Assembly (NCBI RefSeq): GCF_041381155.1 | Contig: NC_091134.1 | Span: forward strand, 12,650,008-12,714,007 | Direction of reading: 5' to 3' | DNA length: 64,000 nt | From: Argopecten irradians | Taxonomy: Eukaryota; Mollusca; Bivalvia; Pectinida; Pectinidae | Shown: positions 1-13,889 of the stretch, in pieces | Layout of the letters: every line of letters starts with the position of its first letter | Position numbering within the stretch: the stretch's first letter is position 1 | Notes under the pieces: generated by a model | Databases searched by the model: none | What the model was told of the DNA's origin: nothing | What the model saw: the letters and a program-made list of their open reading frames with translations, nothing else | Position numbers and translations under genes: made by a program

Positions 1-1925
1 GTATTTTTCGTTCATGTTTGGAAATGATAGTGTTTCGAATGTTCTGAAACATATTGCTATGGAAATGATTGATTGTAATCGACTTTTGTTCGCGAAGGTT
101 ATAGAAAAGTGACCATTTCGGTAACTGTTGTGAGCACAGACCAGAATCCCGATTCTGCATTCGAAATACTCAAGCAACTGTGACATCAGCTTTGCATATA
201 GAATTCGATTTCTTTTACTTACCGATCGGTATAACTTGTGCTACATCTTTTCAACTTTTGTTTATCTACTAACATATGGCCGTTTATGTAAATAAGATTT
301 TTGTTTGTTTGTTGACGCTGTTTGACAAATATCGAAATAATAAACAGTTAAACTGGAATTCCATTAAGATAAATACGCGTTTATTGTGTCTAACGATTTT
401 AGACTGTAAAGCATTTATCAGATCTATTTACATTTAGAAGATTAAGCAAACTAAAGCCGTCGCACACTTGTTATATAACCTATTTGAAAACTTGAAATCA
501 ATATGATTAAACTACACTAACGTTCTTTAAACGTGCTGTTCGCAATGTGACTTGGTAAAGCGCGCGTAGAATTTCACACGTCCAGTAAAAATAGCCTAAG
601 TTTACCCTTGTGCTATGAATAAAAGTGGGTGAAAGTTTATAAGAATCGACGATTTCTAGATTTTTTTTCTCACTATTCGATAATGTCAGTCATTTTTCTA
701 CCACCATGGATCAGATTTCTAATGTGATACGTTCGTGTTGATGAGTTAAAACATAAGAAGAATGCACTTTTAACCAGAAAATATATGTGATATACATAAA
801 TGTGCCTGTTTGTGTTGGATATACGGTCGATCTTTCAGCAATGTGACATATATTTACATACAGTAAACTCTAGATTATCAATATGTATACATAGCCTACA
901 GTTGGTGAATTAGCGTGTAAGTGACAGAATCTAAGGCGAACGGAGGTTTTCTGATCAGGCTTGTCAGCTTGACGCGAAAACGTTCTCATTGACTCGTACA
1001 GAAAAATAACTTCCAATGTCCGTGTTCAAAAATGACTCCCAATTTTGGTTCAGTGATATTTTCAATATGTATTATAATAAATAATGGTGATAAGTGAGAT
1101 AAAGATGAACAAAACGCCAAGTCAATGAAATGCAAGACACAGAAATAAGAAGATGTGTACTTATTTTTGGGGATAAGAACGGGGTGTTTTAACTGTGCAT
1201 GTGGCTTTTCGGATAACGTCACGATTTGCATGCTGATATACGGTAAGGCCTTTGGACAACTGAAGATTCTATATAAAGCTACTGTAATGAATAAGGGGCG
1301 TTATTTTTGTCGTTAAATTTGTTAGCAACAATTGTGCATGATGATAAATTAAGGTCGATGACTTAAAATGGGGTTTGTATGGCTAAAATTCCTCGTGCTT
1401 TGTACATATTCATTTATTTAACACCTAAAATATCCAGCGGTTTATGAAATAGCTAAAAGGCTAAGTAATTTAACATTAAAACAGGCGTTTCCGAAATAAC
1501 GGTCATCGATTTCATGTGCTATCTTTGCCAAGAATTTCATAGGCTTGACATTGTGATTACGTAACAAGTGATTTAAATATTTACTTGTCTGTATGTGGAA
1601 AGTTTTGGGTATTCTTCATGCTATAGGTTAAATCAGTTTTTACTGAAAGAAAAAAAAGAACTTATTTCCGAGTTGATTCAAATCGCGTTGTCATATCTAA
1701 TGACTGTTTCATGTTGACTAAATATAGTTTCACTATTGAGTCATGGTGTTCTATTATTTTTTGTAGATTAATTTTCGCAGTTCCTACTCTCCCGCAAAAT
1801 ACGCAAATTTTAATCACACGCACTACAATAAAAATTTGAGACGAAAAATATTTTTTTTAGAATCAGAAGAAATTCTTATACACTCCGTTACATATTGAAT
1901 CATCAAAGCAGAGAAATGTACTTAC
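1..1925 (-). other. Presumed Wnt4 intron 2, left part
   Basis: Follows the phase-1 donor of Wnt4 exon 2. AT-rich. I looked for the next Wnt exon on the minus strand and did not find it, so the intron should run out of the window. No other feature is supported. Confidence 0.5.
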
Positions 1926-2161
1926 CTAATTTAAGAACATTTCCAAAAACCTTTTTAGCATTAACTGTACTACAATTCCACCTTCTATTACGAAACTGAA
2001 ACTGGCACTCATCTATGGCGGAATGTGCGCCATGTTTTACACTGTCCATTACTTCTAAATTTTTCCTACAAATTTTCTTCTGTCGTTTAACTAATCCAAA
2101 TAAGGAATCACACATTTCTGGTACTTGAATTGCTGCTACACTGTTCATCCTTGCGAGAGAT
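1926..2161 (-). CDS. Wnt4: Wnt4 coding exon 2 (start of Wnt domain)
   Basis: A 236-bp exon between the acceptor AAATTTCAG (2170-2162) and the donor GTAAGT (1925-1920), ending in phase 1. It carries MCDSLFGLVKRQKKICRKNL, the DECQFQFRNRRW block and NCST. It is the strongest protein match in the left quarter of the window. Confidence 0.93.
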
Positions 2162-5100
2162 CTGAAATTTAAAAGAAAATAATAAATCAAATAAATTCAT
2201 TATTATTGAGGTAAACGAGGACAGCAAACACATTCTAAAAGTACTAGACATTTTATTTTGTTGTAAAATAAACATGGAGCAACATGGGCTTCTTTTGCTG
2301 CTTCATCTTAATTTGATGATGCAGTAGGGGAGTTGACATTTCGATTCTGGTGTAACATACTATATCATATTGTCTTGGTTTGAGAAAATACGTGAAATTT
2401 ATGGTACTTAATTAAGTTTTAAAAATTGTATATTTTTCCAAATCGGTATGATTTATCATTTATCGCAAGAAACATAATTATGTTAGGGTGCATGCATTAA
2501 AATCTTGAGCAATAACATTTGCATGAAAGATACAAATAATGACGTGATTATGACAGTTATTCGATCTTTTTTTTTATCCGTCTGCACTTGATTCTAATCT
2601 ATCGCCCTTGCAGGTGTTTGAGTTATTTGTTTAGCATTTTCGTCTTATCATGAGTGATTTGCGCCATTTCCGTTTGACAAATTGGTTTCTTATGACAAGG
2701 TATATTAATTATTATAAGTCGCTATAAATATTTAATGGCTATAAGCCTATAATCATTACTTTTCTCGCGTTGATCGTCAAATTTGTTGTTACAAGGGTGA
2801 CGAGTGTTTTCACAAACATCACAGCTATTGATGACGTTTGTCACATTTGAGTAAATTAATGGACTCTGGCGAAGACAGCAGACTTCTACAGGCCATCTTA
2901 CATCAAAAGATATAACAATACTAAGTGGAAACATACAATAGGATTGTTACAGGACGCGGGGCACGAGACAACTCACATTAGTCCGTCCGAAACATGTCCG
3001 GATTTCTGTGTCTCCGCTTTATGCTTTGTTCTTTAGTTAGAACATGATTCCCCCGGCATAAGTTTGAGTACTTTTAGTTCGTCCAGTTTATAAATTACTT
3101 CGTAATCTTATCAGAATAACTGGACTGGACACCTAGTCAGCACTGTATTTATACTCAATTTATATCAAAGATTCTAGTTATATTTAGAATATGTCCAAAC
3201 ATATACGGAATGTTTGTAGTTTCAAAGGCAACAGGTTTTGGAAATGTCTAACATTCTATCAAGTACAAACATACATGTATATGACTTGGAATACATAAAA
3301 CACTTTTATCAGAAGTAAATACCCACCATTTTGTATAGTCATTAATTTTCTTTAAAACTAAAGTTGTTACGGATTTAATTATTTTACATTAAACTTATTT
3401 GGGGAGCATGTCTCATTAATCATTATAGTCTTAATTTCATTAGTACCCCCTTTATCTCGCGAAAGGTATGGATTCGTGTTAAGTCTACTCATGGAATTCA
3501 TATTGCTGTAAGAGTTCAACAGTCGATTACGAAGCTTAATTATTTAATTGCTAACGAGTGACTCAAGATTAGTTATCGTGTGAAAATAACGATTTGAGTG
3601 AATTTCTCAAGCAAGGAGTTCCCTTTCCTTAGGCATAAACCCATATCTCACATCCATGTGTGTATATACACAAAAGCAATTATACTGAATGAAGCCCATT
3701 TATTTACAAATGAACAGAAAAACATATATTTTATATCTATTGGTTTTTTATTACCCTGCTGACGGGTTATCATAAAATGATCTGATAAATTCGTATTTTC
3801 GTGAAAGTTCCGGCAAAATCTTTATGTGTTAAAGCCCCAGGGGAGTTAAGGTGCGAACGTTCGTCTTTCGGAGAGTTTGTATTTGTTAAAAAGGACACTA
3901 TTCATATCCGAAAGTTAGAGATAAAAATCTGAATTATTCAATGTCGTTTTCACACACGGGGTGTTTTAGCATTTAAATATATTTATCGTTAGTTGGATCA
4001 GGAGCCTAAACATATAAATATATTGCACATAAATCCATGAATCGCTGACCAACAGTCCGTAGATGTATTTTATAAGATGCCCCACTTGAGATTTTCTGTG
4101 CCGAATTAATGAATTCCCCCAACCTACCCCATCCAGCAGCATTAGCTATGCTTTATTCCTATCACAACCTCACCCCTTATCCCAACCCTCTCATGTCAGT
4201 GCTGTTATAGTCCGAATGTTTGTCTCGCTTGTAAATGTTGACAAAACCTTATTTTTTTGGTGACATACGGAACTTTTCAGACAGCTTGTATTTCGAACTC
4301 TTGACCTTCTCAACAGAATTTGAGTTGTGAGGCTATGAACCTATAAACCGCTATACTGACGCAACGGCAACTTAAATATCGGGATATTTGTGTCAATTAC
4401 TCGATTCCTAGATCTATTTACATATATCCAGCATGTACGCATAAACGAGTTTACGAAACACGATGTGTGGTTTGCGAACATTACGTGGATTCATTTCATC
4501 AATGTCAGAATTTTATTTACATCTATCTACAAACAGAAAATACATGTACATATCTACATTCTGTAGTGAAGGTTCAATATAACGATCAAACATGTGACAA
4601 GTGCACAATGAATAAGCATCTAAAATTCGCCAAATTTGGTTAAAATTAATTTTGATAATGAGCAGTGCCATTAATCGATTATCGATATTTGCGGTGAGAT
4701 AAATTTATGGTTAATTAGGTTCGTAAAAACAGGTGTCATACAGACGACATTTCTGGTATGTAGAAATGTGACTAATATCTAAAACGAATCTGGTATATTA
4801 ATGACGGAAAAGGATAGAGCGTATCTGTGCGGAACGAGTACAATGAATTACAGTTTTCCATCATTATAAAACTGCATGCTCTATAGGCGGTTATGTTTAT
4901 AATAGAAATGTTGATTTCTCAATTTATCTACGTCAAAAAAGGAAGAGATACGTATCAGTATACGAATACAGATTTCTGGGCTCTGTTGGAAAGTCGAACA
5001 ATGTCATTTTCACATTTTATATATTGTGTATCCCAGATGATATCGAGAGAAGATCCTGTCAAAACTAATTTAAAATTGTAATGAAGAGATTCTGTCCTGC

Positions 5101-7790
5101 AAATCAATTAACACGGCTTTATCGGTGTGTTGGCATTTTTAGTAGATTTCTAGTGGGTTTTTTTCAGGGATAGTGAATGTTCCAATTGAAATGACAACCT
5201 GCAATGGCGATAAGGTTAAGTAAAGTAAATAAATAATTTGAATTAAAAACTTCTAAGATAGTTTTGATTAACTCTTGTTGCTTGTTATCGTGCACGAAGA
5301 GCTGGTGTACTCAAATATTAGGGTTAACCAATTCGGTGTACATTAATTATATTAAGGATATATGCTACATTTCACGTAAATGAGCGTATTATCTCCCGTT
5401 TTAATTTTAGACGTTGTTGCATATTTCGACAGTTGTTTCTTCTATTAAATCATATTTAAAGAACCCTGCTATCTAGGTCATCTAATTGATAACGCTATAA
5501 TTTTAGAAGTGGAAATACTACAAAGTTTATAGGTAGCAGAAATCTTTTTAAAGCAAAGAGAAATATTTAACAGATAACATTTACCCTTTAACGCACTCCA
5601 ATCTACTCTAGATTATGGGTATTTGTTATTATCAGAGAGAAGTTTAATTTTCTACCATACAATGGAATGTGTAGCGGCATAAGTGGTTTGCACCTATGAT
5701 AAACTGCAATAAAACTCTCGCCGTTACGTCCCGAACAGTGAGTGCTTCATTGAAAATCAAATTATAATTTTATCAATTTCGGACAGGGATATACCGTATA
5801 TGTATATATTAGTAACATCGCAGACGACAGCAGTTACGCAATTTTGTTGACAATTGCAGGTCAATGGTGTTTGCCAACCACCCCCTGTGTTATAAGTATA
5901 TGATATACTGTATATTATCGAGCGTAACCCCCATGACTCAAGCAATCCCCCTTCCTATTTTATGAAGCTGTCCCCGATGACTCGTATCCGAGGAGGGCGG
6001 TGTGTAGTATTGTGATGGGACAGTTTTACGTTGGATGTTTAACAGCAGACTGACTTAAGCTGATCCAATAGCTTTTACAATGCCGAGAGGCTATTATTAA
6101 AGAAATAAAAAATCCTCGATTGAAGCCTCTATTTCTATACGAGATTCCTATATGAGCGAAGATCTAGAGTACATGTTGGTTTTGAATTTAACGGAAAACC
6201 ACACATGAGAATTTATCATTTTGCTTTCCTGCTATCATTTCGAATGTTTACTGAAGAAGAAAATTATATGAAGAGATATTTTATGGTAGATTTTTTATGT
6301 TCGAATCCCCTTTAAGATTTCTTGTTAAGAAACCCACACGATTACTCCCCATCACTAACATCTTCCTCATCGAACCGCCCTCACACCGTCCGTTCTAAAA
6401 GTTAGTCACCTACAAGGTGGGCTACAGGAAGAAATAAAAATAATTTAATGTAGAACATATACTTTTTATGGAACACAAATTAAGGATGGGACACTGGATG
6501 ACAACGAATTATCAATGCTTGTAATTTACAGAAAATACAAAATTGAAATCAAGGAAGGGACTTTATCAAAAATGTGGCTAAGGATTTTACAGCGCTGAGA
6601 CATAGGTCTGACGTTACGATGCTATCTGTACCTGTATTAAGAACTGTACCCGTTAAATGGTCTCTCTATCGTATGTGTATTGTACAAGTCGAGATAAATA
6701 CTAGCTTGTTGATTATGATATTCAATGCAGTAATCGATTCCTCTTTTTCGACCTGATCCCTCCAACACAAACAACACTTCGATGATAGCCCCTCAATATA
6801 TGTATAGCAAAACCGTTGTAACGGTAGTCCTTATATATATAATGTAACTCCCTAAAACTTGGGTTAACTTTTGGGAGGGTAGCTATTACAGCTAGAAAGA
6901 AATTTAATACTTTAGTACTATGCAAAAATAGGATCCACATTTTTAAAAGTGGGATTTAGTGATTTTTTTTTTATTTTGTGATGATATTACACGATGTTTA
7001 TTAACGTTTAAGAGAACGAATGCTCCCAAAATGTTCTTAATTTATTTCAGTGATAAAAATTCAATCCGATATCTTCATATAATACCCACGTGTGTATACT
7101 AAAGTATTAAGATGTCATATCATGATCGTATGATGTTTCCGAATGTACTAAACACGAAACCCTAACACTGTTAAACACTTGATGGATGCTTTCATGATCC
7201 CCAGGTAAGAAATTTTGTGAGTAGACTTCTAGAAAAGCCATACCGTTCACCTATTGTAAAATACGAAAATAACTCAGTTGATTGAGCGGTGCATAATTAC
7301 CCAGGTGGTATGCTAATGAGGAAGCCATGAATATTTGCATCTCATTAACTAATTTTGTTTTATTACCAAATATATTTCGATTGACGCATTGCTATTTTTC
7401 ATGATTATAAATCATTAAATAAAAATTTGATATATTATAAATAAACTTAATTAAAGGTTTTACACATATAGATATACGCATTTCGTAAACAATAGATTTT
7501 CAAGTGCATAACCTCGGTAAAATGGTTAACAAGTATGTCTTCGCGTTAAGGATTTAACTAAAAAATAAATAACATTTAAAAATGTTAGAGTATAGTGGAT
7601 TTACAATGTATTATACATGTATGTAGCTACAGTATATATTATTAATATTTATTGAATAAACAATCTGTGATATTACATATAATATAGAAAATAATGATAC
7701 TTACAACCATCGGATTCCGTCTGCTAACTGTGGAATCTGGACGAGAATATAAACACCCATGAATATATATAAATAGTCCGATCGCTTCAT
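1926..7790 (-). CDS. Wnt4: Wnt4-type secreted ligand, 5' part (coding exons 1 and 2)
   Basis: Wnt proteins are secreted, lipid-modified, cysteine-rich ligands for Frizzled receptors. The gene is read from two minus-strand exons: 7790-7705 (28 codons plus 2 nt) and 2161-1926 (1 nt, 78 codons, 1 nt). Joining them across GT/AG sites gives a signal peptide followed by SLARMNSVAA and the Wnt core. The core holds RNLEVMDSV-like (KNLEVMDSVKHGA), DECQFQFRNRRWNCST and VFGNVLKLG segments. Four cysteines in the expected Wnt spacing and the NCST glycosylation site are visible. NLEVMDSV, QFRNRRWNCST and VFG fit Wnt4 better than other subfamilies I recall. About 107 residues are present out of a usual length near 350. 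The exons continuing into EAAFVYAI and the CGCD region were not found at 1-1925 and must lie beyond the left edge. The gene appears intact where seen. Confidence 0.9.
2162..7704 (-). other. Wnt4 intron 1
   Basis: A 5,543-bp AT-rich intron with GTAAGT donor and TTTCAG acceptor. I see no coding exon, RNA gene or well-formed repeat in it. Confidence 0.8.
7705..7790 (-). CDS. Wnt4: Wnt4 coding exon 1 (signal peptide)
   Basis: Reads MKRSDYLYIFMGVYILVQIP then QLADGIRW, a short basic start followed by a hydrophobic core. It ends TGGTT before a GTAAGT donor at 7704-7699 (phase 2). The two leftover bases plus the A of the next exon make a leucine, so GIRW-L-SLARMNS lines up with the vertebrate WNT4 segment SNWLYLAKLSS. 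An in-frame ATG lies further upstream (7889). I chose 7790 because it puts the signal peptide at the very N-terminus. Confidence 0.82.
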
Positions 7791-8231
7791 CGTCGTAGAA
7801 TTAAATCCTTTTTCAACAAATTTATCCAGTACTTGTGAATACCTCCCAATGAATAGAATCAGTAGGTTCCTCCTTTTGATTGTAAACACTTGGTGTTTTT
7901 AACAACAAACTCTTTAAGAATATTAAATGCACTATACTTTTATATCGACGTACATCCCGGCGTTATCCAATTATCCACAGAATCACGCAACTTTCCATAT
8001 TCTTTATCGACAGTGAGGAAATCTTGTATACAAGCGTGCTGTAGACGTGTTTACTATGAAATCCACATTTCTCAAATCCTGGTACATACACTTTCACGTT
8101 ATAACTATATATTCTCTTACTGTGTATATAACATCAAGTTTTTTCTCTCTTTCTATGCACACTGTAATCTTTCATGCATAAATGAAAGAGTTCTATGCTA
8201 TCCAGCAACACCAAGGGGCATTTCAACAGCG

Positions 8232-8280
8232 TTAGCCCCGCCCACTTTTAAGAGGACGACTTTTGATTGGTCCCGCCCAA
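8232..8280 (-). promoter_or_regulatory. Likely Wnt4 core promoter: GC boxes and CCAAT box
   Basis: About 450 bp upstream of the Wnt4 start codon, in otherwise AT-rich DNA, lie CCCCGCCCAC (8236-8245), GATTGG (8265-8270, CCAAT on the minus strand) and TCCCGCCC (8271-8278). Two GC boxes flanking a CCAAT box on the gene strand are a common animal promoter layout. The transcription start is not defined by the sequence. Confidence 0.45.
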
Positions 8281-10370
8281 CCGGAACGGTGAAATGAAGT
8301 CGTGAATGTTTTTACAAAGGTGTCGCTTCCTATGTTTGTTTGTCAATGAATGGAAAAGGTATCCCTCGCCTCAAACTGACTCGATGATAGCCTATGGTTA
8401 AATAAATCTAATTATGTAGTAAAACATCAACTCAGACCGTCTGAAAGCGATAATTACAGGTCTGCGTCACACAAATTTCAAAGTTGTTACTGCAACATTT
8501 CTTTAGATAGCTCAGGAGACAGACGGTGAAGTTTCCTGCTACAACAATAGGTTTAATAATAGACTCAAAATATACCTATTGATTTAATAATTGGTGCTAT
8601 TTTTAGCGACACGATACTAAAACAGATTGTCAATAAGAATTACTCGCCATTCGTGACATCTGAGACAAAAAGAGTCGCGTATGCATTATATAATTATTGT
8701 ATTTACGTATTAACATAATCATTTTGAGTATACAGTATGTTTTTCACAATTTGAATTTTAAAACAATCTATCGTGCACTATTTTTTAACAGATGGTTAGA
8801 AGACAGTGTAAAGTAACGGAAATTGCTTCAAGATTTGAAGCTATCCATTTTCTCTAAAAGAGAAAGCAGATTTTCTTAAGTGCATAGATTCTATTCATTT
8901 TTTAGTTTTCAGCTGACGTGTGATTTAGCAGGGTTTAGCTTGTATGTGCGTAAATACGGTAAAAAAAACAGTATTACAATTGAAATTATGCAGGAATACA
9001 CATTTCCTACTATAATAGCAATGTTACATTATTGTTAAATAAATCTTGTATATAGAACAATGGGCATACTTATCTGACAAGAATAAAATATATAATAACA
9101 TGTATACAAAACATTATCGATAATTTAGTGCTTAAACATTACACTTTCCACAGAAACGTTTTTAATACGGATGCACATATATAACGACTATTAAAAATAA
9201 CCGTTTCAATTCAATTTTAGCTATGTATACCTGTGAATTTCTCACCTGCAATTAATAGATGTCCGGTCCATCTTGGATTTGTCCGCACGTGCTTTAACAC
9301 GAACTGATAAATATCCGCAACACCAAACAGTGCTCGTGATTCTCACGCGCGAGCGATTGTTATTCCATCGCAATACACAACGACCGCAGAATCTAGAACC
9401 GCTAATCGACTTAACTTGTACAATCTAGATGAATCTTCAAAGCGTTGGGGTAATTTTTCCCTTGACTCCTAGCCTCATATATATCTTTCGTTTTCTTCTA
9501 TCAAATGTATGAAAACGCTATACTTGCTCTGGTATAGATATTAACTGCGCGTGTTAAGGCTGAGAACATTATAGGTAGCTAGTCGACATTACAGTTTGGC
9601 TACGATGAGAGAGAGAGTCCGGCAGAAGTTTTCCTCATCAGGCTGGCGAGGTTTAGGTCCCCCTCCCGTGTTCTGTTTCGACCTTGTGTCGGTGAACACG
9701 GCTCTAGACGGTCTGTATCATTGTAGTAGACAAATATTACATTACACTGTCACCTCGTGATAAAATTAACCTTACTTGATGGCTGGGAGGGCGGCGAGAT
9801 ACCAAGAGTTATCATACCAAAATACCTCTGTTTACTATTCACACACTGACCTTCAATTCCAAACAAGTGTTTTTATGTTCAACACAATATCTTAACGATT
9901 ACGTTTCTTTAGTTGAAATGCGACGTGCACGGTTTCCAAATTGTGCTTAATAAAAAGCCCGTTGCTTTAAGAAGCTTATGTTCCAAGTGTTCGTTTAAGA
10001 CAAGTTTTATACTTCTTGACGTATTTCTTAAGTGTTCGTTTAAGACTAGTTTCTCTTCATGAAGCTAATTTATAAATTTCCCATTTTTCAGATAATTTCC
10101 ATCTCACTGTAGAATGATGAATGCGAGAGCGCGGGTACTAACGAACTCATATCAAATGATACAAGTGGTCGCTAAAGTCAGGTTTCAGTCGAAGCTTCTA
10201 CCAAAATCGTCCGTACAATATACCCCTGTTCTTCAATCACTAGTCACTTTAGATGCTGTTGATAAAGGTAAATTACCATCAACTCTCGGAGAACGGGATA
10301 TCTAAAAATCGCATTGGTTTGATACCATATAGTTGCATTTCAGAATGTTCATGCTGTGTCCTCCATTGTA

Positions 10371-10690
10371 TGGTCGCTATACACAGGTTTCCCTATAAAC
10401 TGGTTTCGGTTTGAACGGTCGCTTTACATAGGTTCTTCTTCGAATCATTGCTAAAACAGACTCTGGATTTGTCTGACCGCTATACACAGGTTTCTCTTCG
10501 AATGATCGCTGAAACAGACTCTGAATTTCTTTGACCGTTATACACAGGTTCCTCTTCAAATGATCGCTGAAACAGTCCCTTGATTTTTTTTGTGGTCGCT
10601 ATACACAGGTTCCCTGCTTCAGATATGCTACATAAACTGCTTCGGGTTTTAGTGACCGCTCTATTTAGGTTCCGTTTGGAAATATTCGAT
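10371..10690. repeat. Degenerate tandem repeat, unit about 65-70 bp
   Basis: The phrase GGTCGCTATACACAGGTT recurs with changes near 10372, 10420, 10478, 10533, 10593 and 10652, spaced about 50-70 bp. Between copies the phrases CTTCGAATGATCGCTGAAAC and AGACTCTG also recur. Five to six degenerate copies. Not coding. Confidence 0.65.
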
Positions 10691-13600
10691 ATGTAAAGTC
10701 CAGTTTGTTATGTTTCTTTTAGAATATAAGTGCACAATGATCAACTGCCATAGAACCAGGAAACGTATATAGGTCTATGTATATATGAACCCCAATTTAC
10801 ATATGTACCCACACAAGTATGGCACTGTCATGTTGAGTCCATGACGAGACCTCGAGCTTTACCAGTATTAACTTTAGTCATCTTATCGTCAACCTGTCCG
10901 CATTAGAAAACGATTTATCAAAGACGGAGAATTTTATCAATAATTAAACATACGTAAATACCTAGCTAGAACTCCTTACGTAGTTGATATACGTCTGGTA
11001 CCAATATATCCTCGATAAACCTGCTCTCATTCATCGGGGTAAATTGAATATGTAGCAGCCTGTTCGATGACAAATCTTGTGTAATTATTTTAAAACTACC
11101 ACTGCAAGAATTACAGGTGTGTGTGTGTTTATACACAGTGGGATTTCACTCTTCATCATTAGATATATTTTTGTTGAAAATCGTGTTACCTACTTGATCT
11201 TAAAGTATACACCAGCGCGTGGTGTCGCCGGTCGTTTTTAGCCCCTACAAGTCCATGTTAAACTTTTGTTTGGACCTCAGTTGTGACGTGTATTGGGACT
11301 GTGCGCCGTGTGTTATGTAAACTGGAGGTACAAACATCAACACTATAACACCCATACTAGACGAGAAATCCATAGAACAAGCACGACTATTTATTTTAGA
11401 TAGAAATAGTTTTTACATGGATAACGGAATACTTTTAGTGAACCGCACAGCAACACATGACGTAGTGCACAAGCATCAATACATGTGACGTTGGTCACAA
11501 GAATGTCTGGTTAGGTTTCATGTTCTTTCATCAGCTAATGACATGTCATATAAAGATGGTCTCTCCTGTATGCAAAGTAATGTGTTTGTGTGAATATTTG
11601 TTGGTTTTGGGAGGCTGATGTAACAATATCGATACCGTGTCTCTTTGTGATAGTGTACACGTGTTCATTTCATAGTGCTGTCTCACTGAAACACACCACA
11701 GCCGTGTTCACGAGTATCAAAACGTAGGATGAGACGTTATATTAGCAACGATATTATACTATATCATTAGTAGAATATTTACTAAAGCATATGCGCACGT
11801 TTCTCGCTCATTTAGAATGTACATTGAGGATCCTGAATCGAAATTAGATGACAGATTTTTTTTTATTTATTTTTTTTTTTTAAGTGCTTGGAACTGTGTT
11901 AATGTAAAGATAACCATCCACTCGTCACGCTTAATGTCAAAACATTGCACTTGATTGATTCAAATTCTCAACAATTCAAATCTTGGTCTTTAAAAAGTTT
12001 TCAACGTCTGAAGCGATCGACGACATATGGAAACCCTGGTGTGTGTCTTAAGCGTCTCCGTGAATGCGTTATTTCACGTAATTGTCAGAGCTAAATGAAG
12101 CGTTTCAGAGACTAGGTATTTTTCCAATGGCTGCTCTCTCAGTCATGCTGGGAAGAAAACATCGTACTGTTCAAAACATTTATTAGACCTGTAATAAAAC
12201 TCGTCAAAAGGCAAAATATTTAAGTCATTAATCATAATTTTATCATAATTTCGACTGTCAATGTCCCACCAAGCACACAGATCGTCATTCATATCAATGG
12301 GTTTTGTACTATCAATGGACATGGATATTTGCATTTTATCCCGACGAAGTTAAACTGTTTTTGAGGACAGTATCATCTAGATCAGACGGGAAATATTTTT
12401 CTAAGCTTTCTGAATCATTTGACTTGTAGGACACAAAAAAGTAGCTGTAGTCAAACTGTTCCCCACACGGTGCGAAATCTTAAAGAACTCGTTATACAGT
12501 TCATTGTACATGTACGTACATATAAGATTTGGAAAAATTGACTTTCTAAATTAAATTTAATATTAACCTCATATTAAAGGAAAATTAATCATCCAAGTTA
12601 ACAACTTGTCTTGGGGTTATATGCTTAAATTAAGTCCCATAGCATAGCTGATAAAATGGAACCCGGGACAGAAATCGGAATAATTCAGATAGTTTTAGCA
12701 TCAATATAAATGGTTTTTCCCTGACATATCGAAAATGTGTACAACACAGAGTATCGATGACTTGGGTCAGAGAGTCGACAATGTGACAAATGGTAAGGCC
12801 TCGAGTAACAATAAGGCCTTGAAAAAGAGAAGGGATGTAACTCTAGTATAAAAACCTAAACACAGTGTACGTAAAATTACATACACCTCTATCTTGCAGC
12901 AATCAGATACACTTTTGTCACCTATGTCAGATAATGTCATAAATCCTCCAAAAACAAATGAGAGCTGGTCTGGACAGAGTATGCGAAATACACGCATCGC
13001 TGTATCTATGAGCTGAAGTCTTAAACCGCCGTATCATTTCGACATTACGCTCGGATCGGGACCCCGTTCGGATCAATCTCTCTGACTTATATAGTGATGC
13101 TAGTCAGGGGAACCCTTGTCGGTCTAATAACGGCTTGGAAGAGAATTTTCGGAAAGTTTTACGACATTTTTGTTTGATCCAGACCGCTTTTAGTCGACCG
13201 TGTCAGTTTACAGTCAATATAAAACGGGAGTATAAAAACGATACCCAGGGGGATATGTAACGTAAAGAAGCAACCTGTCATATCCATTATCTTCATCAGA
13301 GCGCTTACTTATAGGGAGATAAAATGGCGTTGTCCGGGCGAGGCAGTCTTGGTCCATCAGGCTCTTGTAAGATTTACGCAACCATACGGATGTTGGTTTG
13401 ACTATTAGAATGTACTCTACAATTAGTGAGGTGCCTTGTAAATAGAGAAGTTGTATTGAGATAAGATGTCTATTTACCATGCTTTGAGAGTTCCCGAAAA
13501 TTATAAATTTCTGAAAACAAATTTATGTTTGTATACTTGACAGATTGTTGGAACAAAATATGAATTCGTGTATTCGAGGCAATTCCTATTTAAACGAAGT

Positions 13601-13773
13601 ACAGAAATGCACATAACACTCATTTCAGTGCAAATGCGAAGAAGTTTTCTGGAAATTATACGATGGTAAAGGGAGCTAACTCTAACAAAATAAATAGAAC
13701 CCATTGAAGAATCAGCCGACGTTTTTCTAGGGGGAACCGTCTTGACGACCCCTCCTTGCCACACCCTACCTAC

Positions 13774-13889
13774 CACAGGGACCTGGCACGAACATTTCAA
13801 CCAACAGTATGCATATATATATATTATAGTATCTATATTATATATATATGTATACTGTTGGCTAAAAATGTTCGTGCCAGGTCCCTGTG
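13774..13889. mobile_element. Foldback MITE with 11-bp target-site duplication (Mutator-like?)
   Basis: A 116-bp palindromic element. The left arm starts CACAGGGACCTGGCACGAAC and the right arm ends with its reverse complement; the arms pair over about 50 bp up to an AT-rich centre. The direct repeat ACCCTACCTAC flanks it exactly (13763-13773 and 13890-13900). A TSD of 9-11 bp with long inverted arms is typical of Mutator-like non-autonomous elements; that class is an inference. The perfect TSD suggests a recent insertion. Confidence 0.85.

Noticed and set aside
7890..8297. 135-codon open frame on the plus strand
   Set aside because: It lies antisense to the Wnt4 5' region and promoter and has no domain, signal peptide or splice context.
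9239..9300. Untranslated first exon of Wnt4 ending GCAG/GTGAG
   Set aside because: A plausible donor on the minus strand, but no other evidence for an exon.
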